This document shows positions 42,783-51,693 of a stretch of DNA of 64,000 nt, one piece after another. Source of the stretch: Paenibacillus gyeongsangnamensis (lineage in GTDB: Bacteria > Bacillota > Bacilli > Paenibacillales > NBRC-103111); the NCBI RefSeq assembly GCF_027533625.1, contig NZ_JAQAGZ010000007.1, positions 186,001-250,000 of the forward strand, in the 5' to 3' direction. The stretch's first letter is position 1. Every line of letters starts with the position of its first letter. A program made the position numbers and the translations under genes. The notes below the pieces were generated by a model, which saw only the letters and a list, made by a program, of their open reading frames with translations, made no database searches and was not told the DNA's origin.

Positions 42783-44186
42783 GTGAACCAGATGCATATC
42801 GTCGTGGCAGGCTTAAATTACCGGACGGCACCGGTGTCCATCAGAGAGAAATTCGCATTCGCCGAAGGGGATTTGCCGCAGGCGCTTCAGGAGCTCAAGG
42901 TGACGAAGAGCGTCATGGAGTGCGTCATCGTGGGCACCTGCAACCGGACGGAATTATATGTGGCCGTGGACAGGGAGAACCTGTGCACGCACTATTTGCG
43001 CGAATTTTTTGAGAATTGGTTCGGCATTCCCCGGGAGCAGTTTAACAAGCATTTATATATATATGAGAATGAACAAGCGATGAAGCATTTGTTCCGCGTG
43101 ACGAGCGGTCTCGATTCGATGGTTATCGGTGAGACGCAAATTCTGGGCCAGGTACGGGATGCGTTCCTGCTGGCGCAGCAGCAGAAGACGACCGGCGTCC
43201 TGTTCAACCAGCTGTTCAAGCAGGCCGTCACGATGGCCAAACGGGCGCATACCGAAACCGGCATCGGTGAGAACCCGGTATCGGTCAGCTATGCGGCGGT
43301 GGAGCTCGGCAAGCGCATCTTCGGCAGCTACGACCAGAAGAAGGTGCTTATTATCGGCGCCGGCAAAATGAGCGAGCTGACCGTCAAGCACCTGTATGCG
43401 AACGGGGCGGACGAGGTAGTCGTCGTGAACCGGTCGCTCGGGCGGGCGCAGGAGCTGGCCGATAAGTTCCATGGCGTGGCGAGTACGATGGACAAACTGC
43501 TGGGCCATCTGGAATCGGCCGACATCGTCATCAGCTCGACCGGCGCAGCCGGATTCGTGCTGACGGCGGAGCAGGTATCGGGGGTGCTCCAGAAGCGCAG
43601 ATCCCGGCCGCTGTTCATGATCGATATCGCGGTGCCGCGGGATCTCGACCCGCGTCTGGGCGAAATGCCTAACGTGTTCTTATACGATATCGATAATCTC
43701 CAGTCGCTGGTCAACAGCCACCTGGAAGAACGCCGCAAAGCCGCGGTGCAGATCGAAGAGGGGATTGTGGCGGAAATCGCAGCCTACAACCAGTGGACGA
43801 GGACACTGGGGGTTAGCCCGGTGATTCAGGCGCTGCAGTCCAAGTCGTCGTCCATACATGAGGAAACGATGGACAGCCTGATGAAGAAGCTGCCGGATCT
43901 GGATGAACGCGAGCTGAAGGTCATTCACAAGCTCACGAAGAGCATGATGAACCAATTGCTGCGGGATCCGATTGTCCGTATTAAAGAAATGGCAGCGGAG
44001 CGTCACGGAGACGAGGCGCTGGACCTGTTCACGGAAATCTTCGCTTTGGAGGAGCGGCTTGCCGCCCTGAAGCAGGCGGAAGCGGCGGCGCGTCAGCAGG
44101 AAGCGCAGGCGGCGCACGAGAGCCTGAAGGAAGAACTGCTTTCCAAGGTCAGAGTTACGCCGGCGGATATTCTCGCCAAAGCTTGA
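42783..44186 (+). CDS. hemA: Glutamyl-tRNA reductase (467 aa)
   Basis: First committed step of the C5 heme pathway: reduces glutamyl-tRNA to glutamate-1-semialdehyde with NADPH. Seen: HIVVAGLNYRTAPVSIREK, the catalytic Cys in VGTCNRTELY near residue 52, GLDSMVIGETQI near 110-120, the Rossmann motif VLIIGAGKMSELT near 190 and the dimerisation helix at the end. The GTG at 42783 has AGGAGG at a proper distance; ATG 42792 matches the B. subtilis N-terminus and is equally possible. The C-terminus has an Ala/Gln-rich stretch (QAEAAARQQEAQAAH). hemX follows 15 bp downstream. Confidence 0.96.
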   Translation: MNQMHIVVAGLNYRTAPVSIREKFAFAEGDLPQALQELKVTKSVMECVIVGTCNRTELYVAVDRENLCTHYLREFFENWFGIPREQFNKHLYIYENEQAMKHLFRVTSGLDSMVIGETQILGQVRDAFLLAQQQKTTGVLFNQLFKQAVTMAKRAHTETGIGENPVSVSYAAVELGKRIFGSYDQKKVLIIGAGKMSELTVKHLYANGADEVVVVNRSLGRAQELADKFHGVASTMDKLLGHLESADIVISSTGAAGFVLTAEQVSGVLQKRRSRPLFMIDIAVPRDLDPRLGEMPNVFLYDIDNLQSLVNSHLEERRKAAVQIEEGIVAEIAAYNQWTRTLGVSPVIQALQSKSSSIHEETMDSLMKKLPDLDERELKVIHKLTKSMMNQLLRDPIVRIKEMAAERHGDEALDLFTEIFALEERLAALKQAEAAARQQEAQAAHESLKEELLSKVRVTPADILAKA

Positions 44187-44201
44187 CCGGAAAGGAAGAC
44201 C

Positions 44202-45026
44202 ATGGTCACTCAAAGCTGGTTATACGATGCGATCTTGTATATATATGCCCTGAGCCTCCTGTTTTACTTCAAGGACTTTGTCGGTCCGAACCGAAGTGCC
44301 AAACGGATGGGGACAGGGTTGCTTTCATTTGTCTGGGTGCTGCAGACGGCCTACCTGATTTATAGTTTACTAGGCGGCAGCGGAATCAAAGTGTTCTCCA
44401 AGCTGGAAACGCTCTTTATCCTATCGTGGCTGCTAGTGACCGTATCGCTCGTCATCAACCGGTTTTTCCGGATCGAGCTGTTCGTTTTTCTGGTCAATGT
44501 ATTCGGCTTCGCGATGCTGGCGCTGCACGTGTTCAGCAACCCGAGAGTCGCGCCCAGCTTGTCGCAGTGGAATATCAACGACGAGCTGCTGTTCATTCAC
44601 GTGTCGCTTGCCACGGCGAGCTATGCAGCCTTTGTCGTGGCTGCAGTCTTTTCCGGCATGTACTTGTTCCTGCACCGCAAGCTCAAAGAGAAGCAGTGGA
44701 GCCAGCAAATGCTGAGGCTGCCGAGCCTGGAGAAAACGGACCGCTATGCGTTCGTGTCCGTCGTCATCGGCCTGCCGCTGCTCGTACTGGCGTTGTCGCT
44801 CGGGCTCGTATGGATCGCCCTGGAAGGAAACTTGCAGCTGTTCTTCGATCCGAAGGTGCTGAATTCCTGGTTCGTGCTGCTGGCCTACATTTTTTACTTG
44901 TTCCAGCGGCTGGTGATGAAGACGTCCGGTTATAAGCTGGCTTGGTGGAATTTCGCCGCTTTTCTGATCATGGTGTTGAATTTTGTCCTCGCAAACTATT
45001 ATTCTACGTTTCACCAATGGTCGTAG
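44202..45026 (+). CDS. hemX: HemX-like cytochrome c assembly-family membrane protein (274 aa)
   Basis: Polytopic protein with about eight hydrophobic helices. It resembles B. subtilis HemX (CcsA/CcmC-like PF01578), which lowers the level of glutamyl-tRNA reductase. Conserved points: SLSQWNINDELLFIHVSLATASYAAFVVAAVFSG with the family His near residue 122, and the last helices with FHQWS at the end. ATG follows GGAAAGGAAG. Its place directly behind hemA fits a role in tuning HemA, as known in B. subtilis. Confidence 0.92.
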   Translation: MVTQSWLYDAILYIYALSLLFYFKDFVGPNRSAKRMGTGLLSFVWVLQTAYLIYSLLGGSGIKVFSKLETLFILSWLLVTVSLVINRFFRIELFVFLVNVFGFAMLALHVFSNPRVAPSLSQWNINDELLFIHVSLATASYAAFVVAAVFSGMYLFLHRKLKEKQWSQQMLRLPSLEKTDRYAFVSVVIGLPLLVLALSLGLVWIALEGNLQLFFDPKVLNSWFVLLAYIFYLFQRLVMKTSGYKLAWWNFAAFLIMVLNFVLANYYSTFHQWS

Positions 45027-45041
45027 AGAGGCGGTGTACGG

Positions 45042-45767
45042 ATGCCCAAACCGGAACGGACAACGTATTACCCCGTTATGCTGGACCTGAAGGGCAAGCC
45101 CTGTATCGTGATCGGCGGCGGTGCGGTGGCGGAACGGAAAACGGCCTCCTTGCTGGAAGCGGAAGCGGAGGTTACGGTCGTCAGCCCTGAATGTACGGAG
45201 CAGCTGAACGCATGGGCGGACGCGGGGGTGATCCGCTGCCATAAAGCGGAGTATTCCGAGGGCCTTCCTGAGCTGGCGGACGCAGTGCTTATTTTTGCCG
45301 CAACGGACCGTTCCGATGTGAATGAACGGGTACGGAGGGAAGCCGCCGCGCTGGGAAAGCTGGTGAACGCCGCAGACGACGGCGGCGAGGGAGGATTTAT
45401 TCTCCCCGCAGTCGTCCGCAGAGGACGGCTCACGCTTGCCGTCTCGACCGGCGGAGCGAGCCCGGGACTGGCTTCCCGGCTTCGCTCCCAATTGGAGGAG
45501 ACGTTCGACGATGCCTATGAGCCCTATCTGGACCTGCTGTACCGCCTTCGAACGATGCTGCAAAGCCAGGTGGCGCTCCCGCGGGAGAGGCAGCAGATGA
45601 TGCGGGCCGCCCTTGCCTGGGACTTGCTTGGTCCGATGCGCGACGGCCGGTGGCCGGCGGAGCGGAGCGAAGAGCTGCTGGCCCATATACGGCGGCAGCC
45701 GACGATGCAAGGAATGATGGAGGCCGAAGACTGGATCAGGCAAGTTTTGAGACAGAATGGGCAATAA
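45042..45767 (+). CDS. Precorrin-2 dehydrogenase, siroheme biosynthesis (SirC/CysG N-domain-like, 241 aa)
   Basis: NAD-binding enzyme that oxidises precorrin-2 to sirohydrochlorin. The N-terminal Rossmann motif IVIGGGAVAERKTASLLE (about residues 20-37) is the family signature; ATDRSDVNERV and STGGASPGLASRLR near 140-155 follow. The SirC/YlnF-like shape is single domain, without a methyltransferase half; that half is supplied by the CobA domain fused to HemD two genes downstream. Start 15 bp after hemX. Whether it also has ferrochelatase activity cannot be told. It shows that siroheme and heme synthesis share the operon. Confidence 0.92.
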   Translation: MPKPERTTYYPVMLDLKGKPCIVIGGGAVAERKTASLLEAEAEVTVVSPECTEQLNAWADAGVIRCHKAEYSEGLPELADAVLIFAATDRSDVNERVRREAAALGKLVNAADDGGEGGFILPAVVRRGRLTLAVSTGGASPGLASRLRSQLEETFDDAYEPYLDLLYRLRTMLQSQVALPRERQQMMRAALAWDLLGPMRDGRWPAERSEELLAHIRRQPTMQGMMEAEDWIRQVLRQNGQ

Positions 45768-45855
45768 TGGTAAGCGTTCGGCACGTCATAACAAATGACG
45801 GTTACATAATAAAGGTTCAATAGGACTGGAAAAGAGTCAACCTGGGGGTGGGCGT

Positions 45856-46794
45856 ATGAGGAAGGTCGTAGTAGGCACTAGACAGAGCGCGCTGGCACTT
45901 ACGCAAACGGGGCAAGTGATCGATAAGCTCCGGGAGCTGTGTGCGCGCGAAGGGCTTGAGGTGGAATTCGAGCTGAAGAAAATCGTCACGAAGGGAGACC
46001 GGATTCTGGACGTCACCTTGTCGAAGGTAGGCGGCAAGGGGCTGTTCGTGAAGGAAATCGAGCAGGCGCTGCTGGACGGGGAAGTGGATCTGGCGGTGCA
46101 CAGCATGAAGGACATGCCGTTCGAGCTGCCGGAAGGCCTCACGGTCGGCGCGGTGCCGGAGCGCGAGGATCCTCGCGATTGCCTGATAACGGCGGACGGG
46201 CGAGGCTTGGACGAGCTGCCGCAGGGCGCTAAGGTGGGTACCAGCAGTCTTCGCCGTTCCTGCCAGCTTCAGCACTACCGAAAAGACCTCCAGATCGAAT
46301 CCTTACGGGGCAACATCGATTCCCGGCTGCGCAAGCTCGAAACGGAAGGCTTTGACGCGATTCTGCTGGCGGGCGCGGGACTGCACCGGATCGGCTGGCG
46401 CGACCGCATCAGCGCTTATCTCGATCCGGAAGTGTGTCTTCCGGCCGTCGGACAAGGGGCGCTATGCATCGAATGCCGGGATAACGATCCTTTCGTGCAG
46501 GAGCTGCTGGCGAAGTTTAACGATCCGGACACCGCGCTCGCCGTTTCGGCGGAACGCAGCTTCCTCGGCCGGTTGAACGGGGGGTGCCAGGTGCCGATCG
46601 GCGCCTACGCACAAATCCGCGAGACCGCCGAAGGACGCGAGATTACGCTGACCGGGATGGTGGGCGCGCCGGATGGAAGCGCGCTGCTCAAAGAAACGAT
46701 GGCGGGAACCGATCCGGACCGGCTCGGCCTGGCCGTGGCGGAGGCCTTGCTGGTCCGAGGCGCTGAAGATTTGCTCGCAATCGCGAAGGAATAG
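45856..46794 (+). CDS. hemC: Porphobilinogen deaminase / hydroxymethylbilane synthase (312 aa)
   Basis: Joins four porphobilinogens to hydroxymethylbilane using a dipyrromethane cofactor. The cofactor Cys is in NGGCQVPIGAY near residue 240; other signatures are VVGTRQSALALTQTGQ, KGLFVKEIEQALLDGEVDLAVHSMKDMP and GTSSLRRSCQL. Length typical. The start ATG lies 5 bases behind GGGGGTGGG. A gap of 88 bp separates it from the preceding dehydrogenase gene, wider than elsewhere in the operon, but no terminator was seen in it. Confidence 0.97.
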   Translation: MRKVVVGTRQSALALTQTGQVIDKLRELCAREGLEVEFELKKIVTKGDRILDVTLSKVGGKGLFVKEIEQALLDGEVDLAVHSMKDMPFELPEGLTVGAVPEREDPRDCLITADGRGLDELPQGAKVGTSSLRRSCQLQHYRKDLQIESLRGNIDSRLRKLETEGFDAILLAGAGLHRIGWRDRISAYLDPEVCLPAVGQGALCIECRDNDPFVQELLAKFNDPDTALAVSAERSFLGRLNGGCQVPIGAYAQIRETAEGREITLTGMVGAPDGSALLKETMAGTDPDRLGLAVAEALLVRGAEDLLAIAKE

Positions 46795-46805
46795 GGGAGA
46801 TACTC

Positions 46806-48338
46806 GTGAAGAAGGGTGTCGTATATCTTGTAGGTGCCGGACCGGGGGATCCGAAGCTGATCACGGTCAGAGGCTTGGAAGCCATTCAAAGGGCGGACGT
46901 CGTCGTATACGACCGTCTGGCCAGTCCGCGTCTTCTCCGGCACATGAAGCCGGGGGCGGAGAAAATTTTTGTCGGCAAGCTGCCGGACAAGCACATGATG
47001 AAGCAGGATGAAATCAATCAGCTGCTCGTCGATCTGGCGCTGCAGGGAAAGACGGTTACCCGGCTGAAGGGCGGGGATCCGAGCGTTTTCGGACGTGTCG
47101 GTGAAGAGGCGGAGCTGCTCGCGGAGAACGGAATCCCGTTCGAGATCGTACCCGGCATTACTTCGGCCATCGCCGTTCCGGCTTACGCGGGCATTCCGGT
47201 TACACACCGGGATTTCACGTCGTCCTTTTCCATCGTTACGGGGCATGAATACAAGAACAAGACTTACTCCAACGTCAATTGGGACAATTTGGCGCAGGCT
47301 TCGGGCACATTGATTTTCCTGATGGGCGTGGCCAACCTGGAATTTATCAGCTCGCAGCTGATGAACTGCGGCAAATCGCCGCAGACGCCCGTAGCGCTCA
47401 TCCGCTGGGGGACTTGGATGGAGCAGGAAACCCTCACGGGCACGTTGTCCGATATCGTCGAGAAGGTAAGAGCGGCTAATTTCCAGTCGCCTGCGGTCAC
47501 GATCGTCGGCGAGGTCGTGAAGCTGCGCGAGAAGCTGGCTTGGATCGAGAAGAAGCCGCTCTTCGGGCGGCGCATTCTCGTCACCCGCGCGCGGAGCCAG
47601 GCGAGCGGGCTTGTCCGGGAGATCGACGAGCTCGGCGGGGAAGCCGTCGAGTTCCCAGTCATCCGGACCCGGGAGCCGGTTCGCCAGGAGGCGCAGGATG
47701 CAAGAGACGAGGCGCTTCGTTCGCTGCATCAATACGACTGGGTGCTGTTCACCAGCGTGAACGGCGTCGAATACTTTTTCAAAAGAATGCAGGAGCTTCG
47801 CATCGACATCCGCTCCTTGGCGAAGGCCCGCATCGCGGCCGTCGGTCCAAAGACCGCCGAAGCGCTGGAGCAGCGCGGCCTGCTGGCCGAGATGGTGCCG
47901 GCCGAGTTCCAGGCGGACGCTCTGCTGGGCACGCTGGAGTCCGAGCTGCGCGCCGGCGAGCGCGTCCTGCTGCCGACCGCGGACATCGCCAAGGATATCC
48001 TGCCGAAACGGCTGGCGGAACTGGGGCTTCACGTAACGAAGCTCGACGTCTACGAAACGGTGCTGGATACCGACGGCGGAGCCGAAGTGATCGAGCTGCT
48101 GAAGGAACGCAAGCTTCATATCATTACATTCACCAGCTCGTCCACCGTAACGAACCTGCTGAGCGCCCTGCGGGAGCTGGGCGAAGAGGACCCGATTGAG
48201 CTGCTTCGCGGGTGCCGTATCGCGTGCATCGGTCCGATTACCGCTCAGACCGCCGAAGAGGCGGGACTCACCGTTGACTATTTGGCCAAAGAAGCGACGG
48301 TCGCTTCTTTGGTGGAAAGCTTATACGCAGTCCAATAA
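46806..48338 (+). CDS. cobA-hemD: Fused uroporphyrinogen-III methyltransferase and uroporphyrinogen-III synthase (CobA-HemD, 510 aa)
   Basis: Two enzymes on one chain. Residues about 1-245 are the SAM-dependent CobA/SUMT domain: [53 protein letters not shown] and IVGEVV. Residues about 255-510 are HemD ([47 protein letters not shown]). HemD closes the macrocycle to uroporphyrinogen III and CobA draws it toward siroheme. The GTG start follows AGGGGAGA. The fusion, common in Paenibacillaceae and clostridia as I recall, fits the neighbouring precorrin-2 dehydrogenase. Confidence 0.95.
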   Translation: MKKGVVYLVGAGPGDPKLITVRGLEAIQRADVVVYDRLASPRLLRHMKPGAEKIFVGKLPDKHMMKQDEINQLLVDLALQGKTVTRLKGGDPSVFGRVGEEAELLAENGIPFEIVPGITSAIAVPAYAGIPVTHRDFTSSFSIVTGHEYKNKTYSNVNWDNLAQASGTLIFLMGVANLEFISSQLMNCGKSPQTPVALIRWGTWMEQETLTGTLSDIVEKVRAANFQSPAVTIVGEVVKLREKLAWIEKKPLFGRRILVTRARSQASGLVREIDELGGEAVEFPVIRTREPVRQEAQDARDEALRSLHQYDWVLFTSVNGVEYFFKRMQELRIDIRSLAKARIAAVGPKTAEALEQRGLLAEMVPAEFQADALLGTLESELRAGERVLLPTADIAKDILPKRLAELGLHVTKLDVYETVLDTDGGAEVIELLKERKLHIITFTSSSTVTNLLSALRELGEEDPIELLRGCRIACIGPITAQTAEEAGLTVDYLAKEATVASLVESLYAVQ

Positions 48339-48366
48339 AAGGTACATTGATAAGGAGGGTTCACCC

Positions 48367-49362
48367 ATGAGTTTTCCGTTAATTCGCAACCGCCGGCTTC
48401 GCAGCTCCCATGCGCTTCGCAATCTGGTCAGGGAGAATGCGGTAACCGTTCATGATTTGATCTATCCTCTGTTCGTGACGCACGGCCGCGATATCAAGGA
48501 GGAAATCTCCTCGATGCCGGGCGTTTATCATTACTCGCTCGACCGGCTGGAGGAAGAGATTCGGGAAGTGACCGAGCTCGGCATCCAAGCGATTCTGCTG
48601 TTCGGCGTGCCGGAGCATAAGGATGCGGAGGGCAGCTCGGCCTACGACCACAACGGCATTGTCCAAGAGGCGACCCGATTGATCAAAAAGTGGAACCCGG
48701 AGCTGCTGGTCATCGCCGACACGTGCCTCTGCCAATTCACGGATCACGGACATTGCGGCGTCGTCCATTACGACGAGCAGAAGCAGCGCGCCGAGGTGCT
48801 GAACGATCCTTCGCTCGAGCTCCTCGTCAAAACCGCCGTCTCTCAAGCGGAAGCGGGGGCGGACATTATTGCGCCGTCCAACATGATGGACGGATTCGTC
48901 TACGCCATCCGGCAAGGGCTGGATGAGGCCGGCTACGAGCATGTGCCGGTCATGTCCTACTCGGTGAAGTATGCATCCTCTTATTATGGTCCGTTCCGCG
49001 AAGCGGCTCATTCGACGCCGCAGTTCGGCGACCGCAAAACGTACCAAATGGATCCGGCGAACTCCCGCGAAGCGATTCGCGAGGCGGAATCCGACGTGGC
49101 CGAAGGAGCCGATTTCCTGATGGTCAAGCCGGCGCTTGCCTATATGGACGTCATCCGGATGCTGCGCGACCGGTTCGACCTGCCGCTCGTCGCTTACAAC
49201 GTCAGCGCGGAATATGCGATGATCAAAGCCGCGGCGCAGAATAACTGGATCAACGAGCAGGCGGTCGTGATGGAGACGATGGTTGGCTTCAAGCGTGCAG
49301 GTGCGGATATGATCATTACTTATTTTGCCAAAGACATCGTCAAATGGTTGAAGCAATCGTAA
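48367..49362 (+). CDS. hemB: Delta-aminolevulinate dehydratase / porphobilinogen synthase (331 aa)
   Basis: Condenses two aminolevulinates to porphobilinogen. The zinc site [14 protein letters not shown] (three Cys near residues 119-130), the Schiff-base lysines in [14 protein letters not shown] (near 199) and [11 protein letters not shown] (near 251) and the substrate loop GPFREAAHS are present. The true start ATG follows AAGGAGGG; an upstream in-frame GTG-type extension overlaps cobA-hemD and is not credible. A strong terminator and repeat C follow, so hemB ends the first transcription unit of the locus. Confidence 0.97.
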   Translation: MSFPLIRNRRLRSSHALRNLVRENAVTVHDLIYPLFVTHGRDIKEEISSMPGVYHYSLDRLEEEIREVTELGIQAILLFGVPEHKDAEGSSAYDHNGIVQEATRLIKKWNPELLVIADTCLCQFTDHGHCGVVHYDEQKQRAEVLNDPSLELLVKTAVSQAEAGADIIAPSNMMDGFVYAIRQGLDEAGYEHVPVMSYSVKYASSYYGPFREAAHSTPQFGDRKTYQMDPANSREAIREAESDVAEGADFLMVKPALAYMDVIRMLRDRFDLPLVAYNVSAEYAMIKAAAQNNWINEQAVVMETMVGFKRAGADMIITYFAKDIVKWLKQS

Positions 49363-49387
49363 TCCGGGCCCTAAGCCCGTCCCTTTG

Positions 49388-49426
49388 CCATCCGGTTTCT
49401 CTTTTCGAGAAACGGGTGGTTTTTTC
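49388..49426 (+). terminator. Terminator after hemB
   Basis: CCATCCGGTTTCTC pairs with GAGAAACGGGTGG; TTTTTT follows, then repeat C copy 4. Confidence 0.88.
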
Positions 49427-49427
49427 T

Positions 49428-49531
49428 GTTGATAAGAATTTATAAGTTTTTCGCGGGCTTACAGCTTCGCATCAACCTTGATAAACGCGTTGGTCCTTGT
49501 AAGACAAGGGCGGCGTAGCCGTTTATCCTGG
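49428..49531 (+). repeat. Intergenic repeat C, copy 4
   Basis: GTTGATAAGAATTTATAAG...GCATCAAC, then GATAAACGCGTTGGTCCTTG...CGTTTATCCTGG. It begins immediately after the hemB terminator in the sense orientation. Confidence 0.8.
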
Positions 49532-49598
49532 ATGGTTTCATGCGTCGAAAGATGGGCGCGCTTGTCAAAGATTTGTCGGAAACAAGAGCTTACACGAG

Positions 49599-49627
49599 TT
49601 GTTACGCGATATTAAATAGGGCATAAT
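49599..49627 (+). promoter_or_regulatory. Sigma-A promoter of hemE-hemH-hemY
   Basis: TTGTTA, exactly 17 bp, CATAAT; 45 bp before hemE. Confidence 0.7.
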
Positions 49628-49671
49628 GGGAAGTAGACTATGGTAGTTTGCGGAAAAGAGGAATGCACAAG

Positions 49672-50745
49672 ATGAGCTACAACGATCGTTTTATCCGGGC
49701 TTGTAAAAAGCAGCCGGTCGATACCCTTCCTGTATGGTACATGCGGCAGGCGGGGCGCTACGATCCGGAATACCGCAAGATCAAGGAGAAGTACAGCCTG
49801 CTTGAAATTTGCCGGCAGCCGGAGCTGGCCGCGGAAGTCACTCTGATGCCGGTAAGGAAGCTTGGGGTTGACGCTGCCATTTTATATTCCGATATTATGA
49901 ATCCAGTTGCTTCGATCGGCATCGACTTCGACATCGTGAAAAATATCGGCCCCGTCATTCACAATCCGATCCGTTCGGCCGAGGATGTAAGGAAGCTACG
50001 CCCGATTCAGGTGGAGCAGGATCTGCCGCATATTTTGCGGACGATCGAGATTTTGGCTTCGCAGCTGGAGGTGCCTCTCATAACGTTCGCGGGAGCGCCT
50101 TTTACGATTGCGAGCTACTTGATCGAAGGCAAACCCTCCAAGAGCTATATCCGGACCAAAGGGCTCATGTACGAAGAACCGGAGGTCTGGTTCCTGCTGA
50201 TGGAGAAGCTGGGGGACATGGTCATCGAATATTTGAAGGCGCATATCGCATCGGGGGCCAAGGCCGTGCAGCTGTTCGACAGCTGGGTAGGCGCCTTGTC
50301 GCCGGCGGATTTCAAGAAGTACGTGCTGCCGACGATCGAACGGATTTTTGCCGGGCTGAACCATTTGGACCAGCCGAAAATTTATTTCCCTGGCGTCAGC
50401 TCCGGGGAGCTGCTGCCGCATCTGCAGGGCCTTCAGGCCGACGTGATCGGTCTCGATTGGCGGGTGCCGATCGCCGAAGGACGCCGCCGTTTGGGCGGCA
50501 AATACGCGGTGCAGGGCAACCTGGACCCTTATGTGCTGACTGCGCCGATGAACGTCATTCAAGCGCAGGCGAAGGCAATCATCGACGAAGGCATTCAAGA
50601 GCCGGGGTATGTGTTCAACCTCGGGCACGGGCTGTTCCCGGAAGCATCCCTTGAGAAGCTGAAGGAGCTGACCGATTTTATTCACGATTATTCCCGCGAG
50701 GCGCTTAAGGCCCAAGGGAACCTGAAGCAGGAAAGCGGGGTATAA
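49672..50745 (+). CDS. hemE: Uroporphyrinogen decarboxylase (358 aa)
   Basis: Removes four acetate carboxyls to give coproporphyrinogen III. Signature WYMRQAGRYDPEYR is at residues about 22-36 and the second signature GAPFTIASYLIEG near 135-147; LFDSWVGALSP and NLGHGLFPE are further family motifs. The ATG at 49672 lies nine bases behind GAGGA; the earlier in-frame ATG at 49663 has no room for a ribosome site. It heads a three-gene unit with hemH and hemY (3-bp gaps), the same trio as in the B. subtilis hemEHY operon, but here placed inside the hemA...hemL locus. Confidence 0.97.
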   Translation: MSYNDRFIRACKKQPVDTLPVWYMRQAGRYDPEYRKIKEKYSLLEICRQPELAAEVTLMPVRKLGVDAAILYSDIMNPVASIGIDFDIVKNIGPVIHNPIRSAEDVRKLRPIQVEQDLPHILRTIEILASQLEVPLITFAGAPFTIASYLIEGKPSKSYIRTKGLMYEEPEVWFLLMEKLGDMVIEYLKAHIASGAKAVQLFDSWVGALSPADFKKYVLPTIERIFAGLNHLDQPKIYFPGVSSGELLPHLQGLQADVIGLDWRVPIAEGRRRLGGKYAVQGNLDPYVLTAPMNVIQAQAKAIIDEGIQEPGYVFNLGHGLFPEASLEKLKELTDFIHDYSREALKAQGNLKQESGV

Positions 50746-50748
50746 GCC

Positions 50749-51690
50749 ATGTCTCAGCCGATACGACGCGTTGGCGTGCTGGTGATGTCCTACGGGACGC
50801 CGGAAAGTCTGGACCAGATCGAAGCTTACTATACGCATATCCGCCGGGGGCATCCTCCTACGCCGGAGCAGCTGCAGGACCTGAAGGATCGCTATGAGGC
50901 GATTGTCGGCGGCGTCTTCCCGCTCCGCGAGAATACCGACAAGCAGGTCAAGGCGCTCGAAGCGCGTCTCAATGAAAAACATCCCGGCACGGCGTTCATC
51001 TGCTATCAGGGTCTGAAGCACGCCGCTCCTTTTATCGAGGACGGCGTGGAGCGGATGGTGCAGGACGGCCTTGAGGAGGCGGTCGGCGTCGTGCTGGCGC
51101 CGCATTATTCCGTTATGAGCGTTGGCGGGTATATCAAACGCGCGGAGGAGAAGGCGAAGGAGCTTGGGCTGAAAATGAGCTTCGTCCGCAGCTACCAGCT
51201 TCATCCGAAGCTGATCGACGCGCTGACGGAGCGGGTGGAGGAAGGACTCCGCCGGTTCGAGGGTGTGGACAAGGATCAGGTGCGCGTGGTATTTACGGCG
51301 CACAGCCTGCCGGAGAAGATTCTCGAGATGAAGGACCCGTATCCGGAGCAGCTGCTGGAAACGTCCAAAGCGATTGTGGACCGCTTGGGCCTAACCAACT
51401 GGCAGTTCGGCTGGCAAAGCGCGGGCAAGACCGGCGTGCCTTGGCTCGCACCGGACATTCTGGATGTATTGCAAACCATTCGCACAGAGAATCAAGCGGA
51501 CAACGTTCTGGTGTGTCCGATCGGTTTCGTCTCCGATCACCTGGAAATCTTGTACGATCTCGACATCGAAGCGCAGCAGACGGCGAAGGAGCTCGGGCTG
51601 CACCTTGAGCGCACCCTGTCTTTGAACACGGACCCGCTCTACATGGAAGCATTGAGCGACGTCGTGTATGCTCAAGCAGAGAGGGTTTAG
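50749..51690 (+). CDS. hemH: Coproporphyrin/protoporphyrin ferrochelatase (313 aa)
   Basis: Inserts ferrous iron into the porphyrin ring. Start VGVLVMSYGTPESLDQIEAYYTHIRRG, the catalytic His in VVFTAHSLPEKI near residue 184 and a Glu near 265 (SDHLEILYDLD) match Gram-positive HemH/CpfC. In Firmicutes this enzyme acts on coproporphyrin III. No Cys-rich iron-sulfur tail is present. Starts 3 bp after hemE; the stop is 3 bp before hemY. Confidence 0.96.
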   Translation: MSQPIRRVGVLVMSYGTPESLDQIEAYYTHIRRGHPPTPEQLQDLKDRYEAIVGGVFPLRENTDKQVKALEARLNEKHPGTAFICYQGLKHAAPFIEDGVERMVQDGLEEAVGVVLAPHYSVMSVGGYIKRAEEKAKELGLKMSFVRSYQLHPKLIDALTERVEEGLRRFEGVDKDQVRVVFTAHSLPEKILEMKDPYPEQLLETSKAIVDRLGLTNWQFGWQSAGKTGVPWLAPDILDVLQTIRTENQADNVLVCPIGFVSDHLEILYDLDIEAQQTAKELGLHLERTLSLNTDPLYMEALSDVVYAQAERV

Positions 51691-51693
51691 ACC